Shown here: in pieces, positions 11,811-25,900 of the stretch | Layout: each line of letters begins with the position of its first letter | Position numbering within the stretch: position 1 is the first letter of the stretch | Assembly: GCF_019097595.1 (NCBI RefSeq) | Contig: NC_080731.1 | Span: 8,809,071 to 8,873,070, forward strand | Length of the DNA stretch: 64,000 bases | Direction: 5' to 3' | Source of the DNA: Hemibagrus wyckioides | Lineage: Eukaryota > Chordata > Actinopteri > Siluriformes > Bagridae | Made by a program: the position numbers and the translations under genes | The notes under the pieces: model-generated | Told to the model about the DNA's origin: nothing | The model's input: the letters and a program-made list of their open reading frames with translations, nothing else | Database searches by the model: none

Positions 11811-11905
11811 GACTCAGTGGTGTAAATAAAGTGGAGGAGGGTAATTGTCTTCTGAAAGGGACAAAAGAAACTGAAACATCATTAATTCTCTTTTCTGTGG
11901 AAATT
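11811..11905. promoter_or_regulatory. Conserved distal module 4 with ISRE
   Basis: Duplicate of module 1; GAAACTGAAAC at 11867-11877, 1.13 kb upstream of gene 3's ATG. Confidence 0.6.
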
Positions 11906-11985
11906 AACTGGGTCAATAAATATGCACGTTTGTGTCCTGTATACAAAGTGTCCAGAATTTCAAATAAATCATACAACAGAAGTTA

Positions 11986-12244
11986 AAATATGCAATTAAC
12001 CTAATTTCTCTTATTCGTGCCCCCACCCCCTTTTAAATTGTAATTTATATACTGTGTTTATTTGCTTCTTATATATCTTGTAGTTTTTGTTCTTAATATG
12101 CACTAGTAACCTCTGGTCAGTTATCACATTACCCTGTGTATACTGACTATATGGAAGATATACAGTGTGCAATTTACAACCTGTCTTTGTGTTACTGTCT
12201 CTATTGCTGCTGGATATTTGGAATTTCCTTCGGGATCAATGAAG

Positions 12245-12330
<86 letters not shown>
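11986..12330 (+). mobile_element. LINE 3'-end fragment with (ATCT)n tail, duplicate copy
   Basis: Copy of 2345-2681; the ATCT tract at 12245-12330 is about two units longer, so this microsatellite has changed since the duplication. Confidence 0.5.
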
Positions 12331-13094
12331 GAGGGCATTAGAGACATTTTAGCTTCACTTTTTTAAATCCTTGATACGACGACCCACATATACAGTCACT
12401 CTGGCTCACTGGATGATCTGATGATAATAAAAAGTTAGTCACCAGATTTCAACCCAGTTAAAGACCTACTGGGAAATTTGAAGCTATGAAACAGCAAAAA
12501 CACACATCACCATTATATCACACAATAACATCAGCTGTGTGCAAATGTCCTGCTCTTAGAATTATTATGAACATGGAGCAGTGAAACACTGCTAACAATA
12601 CCAATGACTGATTATTTATCAGACAGCAAATTAACAGATGGTGCATTTAATATCCTTTCTAAAGTTTCACAGGTGTGTTTTTCTTATTGCTGAACTCAGT
12701 GTGTCAGTGATGTGTCTGTAGTTTGCAGAATATCCATGCTGTAGGTGTGGAGGTGGATTTAAGTGAAATACTGATCAGAAATCTGAGAGTAAACAAACTT
12801 TATAATAATATAGCTGATATCTTGCTAATAAGAAACACATTGCACTGCGTTCTGATGTTTTAAGCACTGCTATGTGCTGACTTTATTATTCAGTATGTTA
12901 ATATACAAAAACAATAGCTTTCCAACTGCATGTTTTTTCAAAAAATACACAAATCCAACAATACACAGAAGTAACTCATAAATTAAACAGTATACATATC
13001 ATATATACATTTTCACAGCATTTTAAATATTTTTAGTAATCTGTCTCTCTGCACTCTTCTTCCACGTCTGTTCAGTAATGACACGCTGCAGGCT

Positions 13095-13669
13095 TTATGC
13101 TGCTTTCCTGCAAAACAGAAAACATTTTAAAACTTAGTTTTGTCTCTTATATAGATCATAGAACAATATCAAGATATAACAATAATTAATAAAAAATATA
13201 CTCACTTTTTTTCTAAAGCTGCATTGATGTATTTTTTAGTAAATTCAGATTTGGGATTCAAGCATTTTTTTCCTGCTCCGTTCTTCAGAGTGACACTACA
13301 GAGATAAATGACAAGTTAGATAACTCAATAGAACTAAATGATCTTGTATTCTACATTGTTCAGGATATTAGTAATGACTGAACTTACATGATTTCCACAT
13401 TTTCACAAGATGCACTAACAGGAAACACTTCAATCTTTTCAACACGTTGTAGACGAACTGCGTTAGCCGCAGGACCCTGACACAAACACCTCCTTACACT
13501 GGTTCTGGCCTGTCCTGCAAACAGAAGACAATTGTAGATTTTGAGTTATTACAAAAATATTTAATTCTGTAGATTGTTAAAGGAGGTGCAGATGAGGATT
13601 AAGAATCTTACCTTCTACATGAAGAATAAGTAGACAGGCAAATGCAACAAAAACTGCAGCAGACTTCAT
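13095..13669 (-). CDS. cxcl11-like: CXC chemokine, CXCL11-like, gene 4 (type B, duplicate of gene 2)
   Basis: Intact minus-strand gene: exons 13612-13669, 13388-13514, 13206-13295, 13095-13107; 95 codons. Every exon encodes the same protein as gene 2, with mature N-terminus QARTSVRRCLC. Only silent intron and flank changes were noticed. The proximal ISRE GAAAGTGAAA is intact at 13828-13837 (minus strand). It is the second member of duplicated unit 2. Confidence 0.88.
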
Positions 13670-14260
13670 TTTCCTCTTGCTCTTCAACTCACTCGATGCT
13701 CTGAAGATCCTGTCGGTGATTTTCTTCTTGATGCTTGCTGATGATGTGAATGAATGAGCGAGTTTCCTTCTCTCTTATATACGCTCAGATCGGTGTTTCC
13801 CCATGTTTCTGCCTTTAGTCCAATCAATTTCACTTTCAGACCTAGTTCCTCACGAGCTACCGTTCTCATTTCTTGGAACTGGTCTGTTTCACACTCAGCA
13901 GTGACTGAGGCTAAAGTTCATCACTTTGTTTGGGTTTTGATTTCACATATTCTGCAATCTAGGAAATATACGCAAAATTTGTTTGAATTTGAAAGAGCGA
14001 TGGCTTTTGCAGACCATTTCAATGGATTTCTTCAGAGATGGCAAAAGTGCCCAAATTATTAATTCAAATTAAAGCTTTCTTTGGTAAAGTTTTTTTTTTT
14101 TTAAATTGTCACATTTTGAAGCAGAAAAGTATATTTTAGTAACTTTTATTATAAATTAAAGTATAGAAGTAAATGTGCAAAAATATTCATAAAACAAATC
14201 TAACAACAGCTTTTTTTTCTTCTTGCTAATCTCTCAAATGTTAGTTAATATGTTAATAAC

Positions 14261-14480
<220 letters not shown>

Positions 14481-15000
14481 TGATGGATACTCTCATGAAT
14501 ATTTTATTAGGAATTTCAACCAACTCTTTCTAGCTGTCTGATGATAAAACGCCACGTTATGACTTTACAAATATAACACAGTCATCTGGTGTCTCATCCT
14601 GGGTGTTTTCCCACCTTGCACCCAGTGTTCTCAGCATGAGTTCTGGATCGACAGCATCCCTGATCAGGATAAAGCAATTACTATAGATTAAATAAATGAA
14701 TGAATTAGTCATGTTGAAATTTAAAAACGCAATATGTGAAATTGCTTTATTAGTTTTGGAAGTAATAAAATACACAGTTGTTTATGCCTTTAAAAAACTA
14801 GGTGTCTAAATTACATATTCACACATTCATACTTTTTTCTCTCAATAAAACCACATTTTATCTGTTCATGTGCAGTGAAATGCTCTGCTCTGAATTTCTT
14901 ATGGATTTGTTACATCACTGATTCCACTGTGGAAATTGCTTGACTGGTTCTTTTTTTTTTTTGGACATAGGATTACATAGAAAGGAGAACTGTGTCTGCA

Positions 15001-15093
15001 GACTCAGTGGTGTAAATAAAGTGGAGGAGGGTAATTACACTTGTCTACTGAAAGGGACAAAAGAAACTGAAACATCTGAAAGAAACTGAATCC
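15001..15093. promoter_or_regulatory. Conserved distal module 5 with ISRE
   Basis: Duplicate of module 2; GAAACTGAAAC at 15063-15073, 1.39 kb upstream of gene 4's ATG. Confidence 0.6.
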
Positions 15094-15102
15094 CATTTTT
15101 TA

Positions 15103-15643
15103 AATTTGACATAAAAACAGAGCAAAAATGATAAGGCAATTACGAAATAAAAGAAAAAACTCTCCCACTCTGTTTCCTGGCCCATTTTAATTGGCGAATA
15201 TACCAAACACCCAGTCCGACTGAACCTAAAGGTCTGTATTTAATTTTCTCAAGCTGATTCTTTTAGCCACTGTAAGTGAGAAGTTGGGACAGGGCTACAA
15301 ATGTATTCCCAGTATAGTGGATACTGCACTGCAATAACTTGACCAAAAACGATATAGCTGTGGACAGAGGAAAAACAGGTGACACTGTGAGTTAGAACAT
15401 CTGTTACATTTGTACTCAACATTTGAGACGGTCTACATTTAGAAAAACGCACCCTATAAATGACCTCAAATTGGATAAGTGTGAGCAGAGAACATGATGG
15501 GACATTACATAAACCACTCATAACAATTACCTCCACTCATTATTAAGTTGAAATCCCAGCTCTGCTTCCTAAGAAGCCTTTGTTTGATCGCAAAAATTCA
15601 GAATACAATTGTAGATCTCTGAAACAACACCCCTATGTTGCAA
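15103..15643 (-). mobile_element. L1-type LINE remnant, duplicate copy
   Basis: Copy of 5450-5990 with one coding difference near its end (WLKESA versus WLKETA). Confidence 0.5.
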
Positions 15644-15742
15644 TTTAAAAGTAAGCAAATTTAACCATTGATGGTGAGGAGGAAAAGAGGGAAAGTTAGG
15701 AAAGCGTTTTGAACAAAACATGGAGTGTGACTAGCGATGCAG

Positions 15743-17213
15743 CACCTTCTTAGGGAACGGGGTTACATATGTAACCTGGTGTAGTTCCCTTTCAAGGGAA
15801 GTCACCACTTTGCAATGGCAGAAATTCCTCAGAGGCTTACTCCATTGGCTCAAAGGGTGCTTAGAGCAGCTGAGAGGTCACAGGAGGAAGCATAGCAAAG
15901 CATTCAGCTCCAGAGGGGCTGGTGAAAAGAGAACGTCACAGGGGACAGTGGGATGACTCCTCAGAGGTGAAGAAAGCCACATTCCCAGGCAAAGCCCAGG
16001 CAAAAATTGCCATATGCATTCTTCCACCTCTGGGTGGAGATGCCATTCCCCGGGCCTCAGCCCCTGCCTCAGCAAGAAGCCTGCTTCCAGATCAAGTACT
16101 CTGGAGTATAAATCACTCTCAGTGAGAGAAATCTGGTCTCTACCTAGGTTAAGATCGGGTGAGCCAACCTGAACAGAGGGAGCAAACACAGTCTGCTCTA
16201 ATGATTGATGAAGGGGACAACCAAAGTTAGACCATGAGTTTTGGGAGGAAGTGCTTCAGCACTAGAAACACAGCCCCAATCTTCAGGCAATCTGTGTGCC
16301 ATGAGAGACAGGAGTCCTCCCAAATGCCATGGCAGTGGATGTCTAGGACTGCTCCCCAACCCTAGAGGGAGGTATCCATCGAAAGAGCCATGTGACGATG
16401 AAATGCCCTAAGAGTGGGACCCGAGGTGTGAAACCAGGGTCTATCCACATAAGAAGGGTACAAAGCTCATGACATGTAACCCTTGTGACCATGAATAGAG
16501 TATCTGCAGGGTTGAAAAACAACTGCTCCTGAGCCAGACCTGAAATGGTCTCAGGTGATGCAGACCCAAAGGAATAGCTTCAGCCAATACTGTCATAAGC
16601 CTAGTACTGTCTGCGACACAATGACCTTGTCATTTAACATTTGTCTTTTAACATCTTGAAATTATATATTTCAGTGTACAATTCGGATCACGCAGGACCA
16701 AAATTGGAAGTAGCCCTAGGAACCAAGAAACCAAGGTCCTCCCTTGACTGGTGGGCCTGGCCCTAAGCGCTGGCCAGCTGTCCCGATTTAACACTGGGTT
16801 GTGGTTCGGGCTGCAGTGCTAGCTTTCTTTTCCAGCTGCTGCAGTCCAGGCTGGGGCCGGTGACTACTGGTTGATAGCCCTAGCTCCTCGCTGCAGTGAG
16901 GGAGGAACAGACACGGTGTCTAAAAGAAAGGTTTTGTCCCTTTTTTTACATGTCAGATTGTCGCTCCATGGCAACCAATGCATGCAAGGAACAGCCGATG
17001 GCATGGGCCATCTGCATTGTGGCATGGAGTGCTAAATTGGACCTCATTGGTGACCCCTCAAAGCAGACAAGCTCCTTTAGCAGGTCAGCCTGGTTTGGCT
17101 GCAAAAACACCATGTGTGTAGCACAGCATCGGCATTAATCCATGATCATGTGGGCCTTCCATATAAGGGCCAACATGGCCTGACAGAGCCTCAATGGGAG
17201 TGCAGACTTTCTC
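15743..17213. mobile_element. Degenerate retroelement block, duplicate copy
   Basis: Copy of 6090-7560, including the palindrome GGTTACATATGTAACC at 15761-15776. A base change in this copy opens an 80-codon plus-strand frame at 16896, which is antisense to the gag-like remnant and not a gene. Confidence 0.35.
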
Positions 17214-17989
17214 CCTGCAGCCAATGATGGGGAGAGATTTGGCTGAATTTGAAAGAGCAAAGGATTTTGCAGACCATTTTGTTGGATTTCTTCAGAGATA
17301 GCAAAAGTGCCCAAATTACTGATTCAAATTAAAGCACAATTATTCATAGAATAAAATTATTTGTTGAAGTTTTAAAAAAAATAATAAATTCATGCATTTC
17401 GAAGGAGATAGAAAAGTATAAACTAATAAAAAGTATAATTTAAAGTATGGAAGTAAGTGTGCTAAAAATATTCACAAAAGACTGAAATATTTACCTTTTA
17501 GTGTCCGATAGTAAATTAGTGAATCTTTAACCAAGGAACTCTACTGAATGATCTCTCATGAATGTTTTATTAAGAATTCCTTCTAGGTTCTTGGTGATAA
17601 AATGGCACCTTATGACTTACGACAGATATAACACCTTGCACCCAGTGTTCCCAGCATGGGTTCTGGATCCACAGCATCTCTGTTCAGGATAATGCAATTA
17701 TTGTAAATTAAATAAATGAATGAATTTGTCATCTTAATAAAATTTAATTCACACTGAAATGGAATTATATGAAATTACTGTATTAGTCTTTGAAGCACTA
17801 AAATATACAGCTGTAATGCATTTAAAAGCTAGGTGTCTAAATTATATATTCACACAGTCACACTTTGGCAGCGCAGTGACATTTTTTGCTCTGAATTTCT
17901 TACGGATTTGTTACATCACTGATTTCACTGTGGAAATTGCTTGTCTGGGGTTTTTTTCTTTGACATAGTAGGGGAAAACTCTTTTTGCA

Positions 17990-18084
17990 GACTCAGTGGT
18001 GTAAATAAAGTGGAGGAGGGTAATTGTCTTCTGAAAGGGACAAAAGAAACCGAAACATCATTAATTCTCTTTTCTGTGGAAAAT
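17990..18084. promoter_or_regulatory. Conserved distal module 6 with ISRE (orphan)
   Basis: Duplicate of module 3; GAAACCGAAAC at 18046-18056. It sits in the third flank copy (17246-18165), which again lacks its own chemokine gene. Confidence 0.55.
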
Positions 18085-19201
18085 AACTGGGTCAATAAAT
18101 ATGCATATTTGTGTCCAGAATTTCAAATAAATCATACAGCCATTAAAATATATACCCATGCTTAAACCTTCATTGTAATGAAACAAAATATCATTGCCTA
18201 AACCTGACTTTCATACTTTTGTACCTTAACATCAATGGTGCATATTGGTAAGCTCGAACTGATTCATTTTTATTTAAAAAGGTGATTGAGTTTCGATCAC
18301 TTGAATTATTTTCAGACATCCTGTTGTCCTTAATGCTGCAGTGTGTTTAATGTGATTTTATTAAAATGCAAGACAACATGAACTCTTCACTGATACACTG
18401 AATCTGAAGGATCATGGATTCTCTGTAACAGGTAGAAAAACATGTCTACTCTGTAATGTGATTATTCAGTATATCTGATTATACTTTCGTAAAAGCTCTT
18501 TCTAACAGAAGGATTCACTATGAATGTATACAGATATGTGACAAATTAAAGGAAAACCCGGAAGCTCCATTATACTGTTGGAGCATTTTACTGGTCTTTG
18601 GTTTACTTGTCCCCTTAGAAGGAAGAGTCACTACAAATCAGTACACAGTTTCCCTGACTGATCATCTTTATCTTATGAAGAATCATTTTTCTCCAGATAG
18701 GAGTGCTCTCCCCCCCAGATAGGATGACTCAGGCTCCATCCATGAGGCACGAGGTCTCAGTGAATGGTTTTAGGGGATGAAAGTGATGTAACTCATATGC
18801 TGTGGCCTTCACAGTCATTAGATTACAACAAGTTGAACATCTATGTGAGATTTTGGGAGGAAACAGATGAAGATTAAAAGATCTGAAACTGAACTCCTGG
18901 AGGTTTCAAGGCAACATTACTCACTTACACCACAACACCACCAACGTTACACCAGAAACTGTGTCATACTAATGTACTTATGACCATTATTATGACCATG
19001 CAGTAGTGAAACACTTTCAGCATGGCCTGCTGCTAATTTATCATTAGTACAATATAACTGATGGAGATTTTAATATTCTTTCAAAAGGTACAAAGGTGTG
19101 TTTGTCGTACTGCTTTTAGTTTTTAGAACAGCTAAACCTTATGGGAAATCTGATACTGGACGAACCTGTCTATTTATTTGAGATCATACCTATACATTCA
19201 T

Positions 19202-19544
19202 TGTCACGGCTACCTCGGACATTTTCCGAGCTGACCAACACATACATTTGTTCTGTTGTGTTTTCAGTGCTCACCTGTTTTGTCTTCTATCCTTAGTCAC
19301 TTAGCATGGGAGATAAATATCCTTTGTCTTAGCATGTCTTTGTCATGCTACTGTTACTGATGTACTGATGTTATCATGTGTCTGTTTTTTGCCCATCATA
19401 TCCCTGATCCTACTTTTTGTGTGTTATAACCTATTCCAGTGTTTGTATTTAGCTTCTTTGATTTATATTCCACTTTTGTGTTTCTTTTTGTACAGTAATT
19501 AAACTCTGCATCTACATCTGCCCTTGTGTTCATTTTGTGACAGT
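19202..19544. mobile_element. Dispersed repeat with tgtcac...gtgaca ends, duplicate copy
   Basis: Copy of 9549-9891 at an offset of exactly 9653. Confidence 0.4.
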
Positions 19545-19815
19545 AAGAAACACATTGTTTTCTGAAGCACTATTATGTTCTCACTTTATTAGAATTTAGT
19601 TTGTCAGTTTACAGAAACAATATAATTTTTTAGTTCTTGCATCTTTCTTCAAAAACTATATACATTAAGCCATATACAGATGTAACGCCCATAAATAACA
19701 CATTAAACATATCATATGTACAGTTTATACACCCTTAAAAATATTTTAATAGCAAAGCAAGCTGTCTCTCTGCACTCTTCTTCCGCGTCTGTTCAGTAAT
19801 GACACGCTGCAGGCT

Positions 19816-20387
19816 TTATGCTGCTTTCCTGCGAAACAGAAATATGTTATAAAACTTAGTTTTGTCTCTTATATAGATCATAGAACAATATTAAGATATA
19901 ATAATTAATAAAAATATACTCACATTTTTTCTAAAGCTGCATTGATGTATTTCTGAGTAAATTCAGATTTGGGATTCAAGCATTTTTTTCCTGCTCCATT
20001 CTTCAGAGTGACACTACAGAGATAAATGACAAGTTAGATAACTCAATAGAACTAAATGATCTTGTATTCTACATTGTTCAGGATATTAGTAATGACTGAA
20101 CTTACATGATTTCCACATTTTCACAAGATGCACTAACAGGAAACACTTCAATCTTTTCAACACGTTGTAGACGAACTGCGTTAGCCGCAGGACCCTGACA
20201 CAAACACCTCCTTATGCTGACACTGGCCTGTCCTGCAAACAGAAGACAATTGTAGATTTTGAGTTATTACAAATCTGTTTAATCCTATAGATTATTAAAA
20301 GAGGTCCAGATGAGGATTAAGAATCTTACCTTCTACATGAAGAATAAGTAGACAGGCAAACGCAACAAAAACTGCAGCAGACTTCAT
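19816..20387 (-). CDS. cxcl11-like: CXC chemokine, CXCL11-like, gene 5 (type C)
   Basis: Intact minus-strand gene: exons 20330-20387, 20106-20232, 19924-20013, 19816-19828; 95 codons. The mature N-terminus is QASVSIRRCLC. Exon 3 has FTQKY and the C-terminus reads LEKMKAA. This is the only gene whose 5' flank diverges strongly: the proximal promoter is shortened, the TATA box reads TATAAAAG, and CAAATGAAAC (minus strand) replaces the ISRE word. It is the donor of the 3' half of hybrid gene 3. Confidence 0.88.
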
Positions 20388-21224
20388 TTTCCTCTTGCTC
20401 TTCAACTCACTCGATGCTCTGAAGATCCTGTCAGTGATTTTCTTCTTGATGCTTGTTGATGATGTGAATGAATGTGCGAGTTTCCACCTCTTTTATACGC
20501 TCAGATTGGTTTCATTTGTACTTCCTCTCGGACTAATTTCCTCATTTCTTGGAACTGGATTGTGTGACACTCAGCAGTGATGGAGGCTAAAGTTCATCAC
20601 TTTGTTTGAGTTTTAATTTCATGGAGTCTGCAGTTGTATTAAAATCTGACACATTTGCAAATCTTCAAATCTAGAATCTATGCAAAGTCTGATTGAATTT
20701 GAAAGAGCGATGTCTTTCAAAGATTATTTTGTTAGATTTTATTAGAGCATCAGAGATGCTAAAAGAAATGTAGAAAAGTTTTAGCATTTCTTTGTATATA
20801 AAAGTACAAGTACAGAATAAACAATCATTTAAAAAAAAAAAAAAACTTATGTCCCAAATCACACACTGATTTAAGCTACTAATGGAAGTTAGTTACCAAG
20901 AAACATGGGAAAATATTAGCTATGGTTTACTAACAACATCTTTATTCTTAATCTTTTAAGTGATACCTTAAGCAACCAGCTTAACCAACTGCCCTGACCA
21001 ATGCAGTGTGAATTCAGCAACATGTAGACATCACATAACATTCTGTAAAATTATAACAAAATTATAGCATATCTGTAAAAGATTAGATTTATTAGGAATA
21101 CTAATAAATATTTACACACTGATCTCTTTTATCTGCCTTTCCGTATAGGTTGTTGCAGGATTGAAAATGTTCAAGTATTATGTAATAGCAGGATTACAGA
21201 GAAAGGAGAACAGTGTTTTTTGCT

Positions 21225-21325
21225 GACTCAGTGGTATATCGAAAGTGGAGGAGGGTAATTACATGTGTCTCCTGAAAGGAACAAAGGAAAGTGAAACTGC
21301 AGGATTTCTCTTTTCAGTGGAAATG
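21225..21325. promoter_or_regulatory. Conserved distal module 7 with ISRE
   Basis: Most diverged copy, but still has gactcagtggtat, gtggaggagggtaatt and GAAAGTGAAAC at 21287-21297, then ttttcagtggaaat. It lies 0.90 kb upstream of gene 5's ATG. Its retention in the oldest paralogue supports selection. Confidence 0.6.
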
Positions 21326-21959
21326 AAGTTGGTTACTTTAAACTGCACGAGTGCCCGGCGTGTTTCACAGGGTCAGTTCACTGACATAAATTACAATGGT
21401 AATATAGTTGAATTTTAAATCACAAAAAAATGGCATTGCTTAAAAAATTAAGTCATCAATCATTTGTAAGTAATTAACTGCTTTTAGAAAAATAAAAGTG
21501 CAAGGGAATAATTTCTGTTTGTGTTGTAGAATATAAATGGAGGTATATTCTTTTAATTCTAGATTTTCTTTATATCCAAAATCCTTCCTCATTCAGTATC
21601 TATTAATCTAATTATCTGCTCAATCAGGAACATAAAAAAAACCCCAGAGCTTAATAAATGTTATCATATTTGGCTGGGTCGCTTTCAGCTGTATTGACTG
21701 AACTATAAAAATGAAATGACTGATATTTTTGCAAACATTAACAATATTCATGGGCATAGATTTGGTTTGAACATAGTGGTGATAGCTGGGATTGCTAGAT
21801 CTGATTGCTAGATCTTCTGGAAACTAAACCTCTTAAATATCATTTCCTGTGATAGTGCCATAAAATATTTTGCCACAACTAAAAGGAATCCACTTTCAGT
21901 TTCTGCTTCTGTAAACTATATACTGCTTCTGACAGACAGGCAACAGCTAGTGAAACTGG

Positions 21960-22689
21960 GGAAATCCACATCAAACAGCCATACCACTGGCACTGGTGCC
22001 CCCCAGGGTTGGGTCCTCTCTCCACTGCTGTTCTCCCTTTACACCAATGACTGCACCTCTACTGTCATCTGTCAAGCTCCTAAAGTTTGTGGACGACACT
22101 GAAGTCATCCAGGACGGTGATGAGTCTGCTTACTGGCAAGAGGTTGAGCAGATAGCTATCTGGTGTAGTCTTAACAACCTGGAGCTCAGCACGCTCAAAA
22201 CAGTGGAGATGATAGTGGACTTCAGGAGGAACACCCCTGCACTCTCCCCACTCACCTTCATGAACAGCACTGTAAGAACAGTAGAGTCGTTCAGGTTGCT
22301 GGGCACCACCATCTCTCAGGACCTGAAGTGGGACACTCACATTGACTCCATTGTCAAAAAGGCCCAAAAAATGATTGTACTTCCTTTGGCAGCTGAGAAA
22401 GTTCAACCTGCCACAGGAGCTGCTAAAACAGTTCTACTCAGCCGTCATTGAGTCTGTTCTATGCACTTTTACAAATGTCTGGCTTGGCTCAGCTACAAAA
22501 TCAGACATCAGAAGACTACAGAGAACAGTTCGGACAGCTGAAAGGATTATTGGTGCTCCCCTGCCCACCCCTCAAGAACTGTATACATCCAGAGTGAGGA
22601 AAAATAGCTCAGGAAATCACTCTGGACCCCTCATATCCAAGCACAAGAACAGTTTCTTCCCCCAAGCAATCTACCTTATGTACAGTTAA
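21960..22689 (+). pseudogene. Non-LTR retrotransposon reverse transcriptase, C-terminal half, frameshifted
   Basis: The plus strand begins with a broken form of the RT motif TGAPQG-VLSPLL (TGTGAPQGW-VLSPLLFSLY across a frame change). It continues with KFVDDTEVIQDGDESAYWQE (the FADDT-type catalytic motif), EMIVDFRRN, FRLLGTTISQDLKWDTHID and VKKAQKM. After a frameshift near 22370 it reads LPQELLKQFYSAVIESVL, then RLQRTVRTAERIIG, and ends NSFFPQAIYLMYS with a stop at 22687-22689. The order and spacing fit the fish LINE family with GAPQGCVLSPLL and a PKAIRLLN end (Rex1/Babar-like by memory). It lacks its 5' part and cannot be active. Confidence 0.75.
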
Positions 22690-22917
22690 ATGTTCCCCCC
22701 ATTGTGCAATAAAAATATGTGCAATAAACTTTTATTTATTTGTTACCACCCTACATCCCTACAGATAGAAGCAGAATCTAACAAAAAGGGACATATTTCA
22801 AATTCTATTCCTTATGTGGGTTCCGAATACAGCCAATCATCCTTCATCCAAACAGTTTCTTTTTCAAAAGAATGCGGTTTCTCTATTAGAAGAGGTTCAA
22901 AATAGAAATTCAATGAA

Positions 22918-25900
22918 TGCAAAAAGTCTATACATCTCTGTTTAAAGTCGATACATCCCTGTATAAAGTCTATACATCCCTGTATAAAGTCTACACATCC
23001 CTGTATAAAGTCTACACATCCCTGTATAAAGTCTATACATCCCTGTATAAAGTCTACACATCCCTGTATAAAGTCTATACATCCCTGTATAAAGTCTATA
23101 CATCCCTGTATAAAGTCTATACATCCCTGTATAAAGTCTATACATCCCTGTATAAAGTCTATACATCCCTGTATAAAGTCTGTACATCCCTGGATAAAGT
23201 CTATACATCCCTGTATAAAGTCTATACATCCCTGTATAAAGTCTATACATCCCTGTATAAAGTCTATACATCCCTGTATAAAGTCTATACATCCCTGTAT
23301 AAAGTCTACACATCCCTGTATAAAGTCTATACATCCCTGTATAAAGTCTATACATCCCTGTATAAAGTCTATACATCCCTGTATAAAGTCTGTACATCCC
23401 TGGATAAAGTCTATACATCCCTGTATAAAGTCTATACATCCCTGTATAAAGTCTGTACATCTCTGTTTAAAGTCGATACATCCCTGTATAAAGTCTATAC
23501 ATCCCTGTATAAAGTCTATACATCCCTGTATAAAGTCTATACATCTCTGTTTAAAGTCGATACATACCTGTATAAAGTCTATACATCCCTGTATAAAGTC
23601 TATACATCTCTGTTTAAAGTCGATACATCCCTGTATAAAGTCTATACATCCCTGTATAAAGTCTACACATCCCTGTATAAAGTCTATACATCCCTGTATA
23701 AAGTCTATACATCCCTGTATAAAGTCTATACATCCCTGTATAAAGTCTGTACATCCCTGTATAAAGTCTATACATCCCTGTATAAAGTCTATACATCCCT
23801 GTATAAAGTCTATACATCCCTGTATAAAGTCTGTAAATCCCTGTATAAAGTCTATACATCCCTGTATAAAGTCTATACATCCCTGTATAAAGTCTATACA
23901 TCTCTGTTTAAAGTCTGTACATCCCTGTATAAAGTCTATACATCCCTGTATAAAGTCTACACATCCCTGTATAAAGTCTGTACATCCCTGTATAAAGTCT
24001 ACACATCCCTGTATAAAGTCTATACATCCCTGTATAAAGTCTGTACATCCCTGTATAAAGTCTATACATCTCTGTTTAAAGTCTGTACATCCCTGTATAA
24101 AGTCTATACATCCCTGTATAAAGTCTATACATCTCTGTTTAAAGTCTGTACATCCCTGTATAAAGTCTATACATCCCTGTATAAAGTCTACACATCCCTG
24201 TATAAAGTCTGTACATCCCTGTATAAAGTCTACACATCCCTGTATAAAGTCTACACATCCCTGTATAAAGTCTGTACATCCCTGTATAAAGTCTGTACAT
24301 CCCTGTATAAAGTCTATACATCCCTGTATAAAGTCTAAACATCCCTGTTTAAAGTCTACACATCCCTGTATAAAGTCTAAACATCCCTGTTTAAAGTCTA
24401 CACATCCCTGTATAAAGTCTGTACATCCCTGTATAAAGTCTACACATCCCTGTATAAAGTCTACACATCCCTGTATAAAGTCTATACATCCCTGTATAAA
24501 GTCTGTACATCCCTGTATAAAGTCTATACATCTCTGTTTAAAGTCTGTACATCCCTGTATAAAGTCTGTACATCCCTGTATAAAGTCTAAACATCCCTGT
24601 TTAAAGTCTATACATCCCTGTATAAAGTCTGTACATCCCTGTATAAAGTCTATACATCCCTGTATAAAGTCTATACAATCCTGTATAAAGTCTATACATC
24701 AATGTATAAAGTCTATACATTCCTGTATAAAGTCTATACATCCCTGTATAAAGTCTAACCATCCCTGTATAAAGTCTGTACATCCCTGTATAAAGTCTAT
24801 ACATCCCTGTATAAAGTCTAAACATCCCTGTATAAAGTCTATACATCCCTGTATAAAGTCTGTACATCCCTGTATAAAGTCTATACATCCCTGTATAAAG
24901 TCTAAACATCCCTGTATAAAGTCTATACATCCCTGTATAAAGTCGATACATCCCTGTATAAAGTCTATACATCCCTGTATAAAGTCTGTACATCCCTGTA
25001 TAAAGTCTACACATCCCTGTATAAAGTCTATACATCCCTGTATAAAGTCTATAGATCCCTGTATAAAGTCTATACATCCCTGTATAAAGTCTAAACATCC
25101 CCGTATAAAGTCTGTACATCCCTGTATAAAGTCTATACATCCCTGTATAAAGTCTGTACATCCCTGTATAAAGTCTATACATCCCTGTATAAAGTCTAAA
25201 CATCCCTGTATAAAGTCTGTACATCCCTGTATAAAGTCTATACATCCCTGTATAAAGTCTATACATCCCTGTATAAAGTCTGTACATCCCTGTATAAAGT
25301 CTATACATCCCTGTATAAAGTCTAAACATCCCTGTATAAAGTCTATACATCCCTGTATAAAGTCTAAACATCCCTGTATAAAGTCTGTACATCCCTGTAT
25401 AAAGTCTATACATCCCTGTATAAAGTCTATACATCCCTGTATAAAGTCTGTACATCCCTGTATAAAGTCTATACATCCCTGTATAAAGTCTACACATCCC
25501 TGTATAAAGTCTACACATCCCTGTATAAAGTCTAAACATCCCTGTATAAAGTCTAAACATCCCTGTATAAAGTCTACACATCCCTGTATAAAGTCTAAAC
25601 ATCCCTGTATAAAGTCTATACATCCCTGTATAAAGTCTACACATCCCTGTATAAAGTCTAAACATCCCTGTATAAAGTCTACACATCCCTGTATAAAGTC
25701 TAAACATCCCTGTATAAAGTCTACACATCCCTGTATAAAGTCTACACATCCCTGTATAAAGTCTAAACATCCCTGTATAAAGTCTATACATCCCTGTATA
25801 AAGTCTACACATCCCTGTATAAAGTCTGTACATCCCTGTATAAAGTCTACACATCCCTGTATAAAGTCTAAACATCCCTGTATAAAGTCTACACATCCCT

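Noticed and set aside
21996..22451. A functional 151-codon plus-strand protein
   Set aside because: It is an internal piece of a frameshifted LINE reverse transcriptase lacking its N-terminal half.
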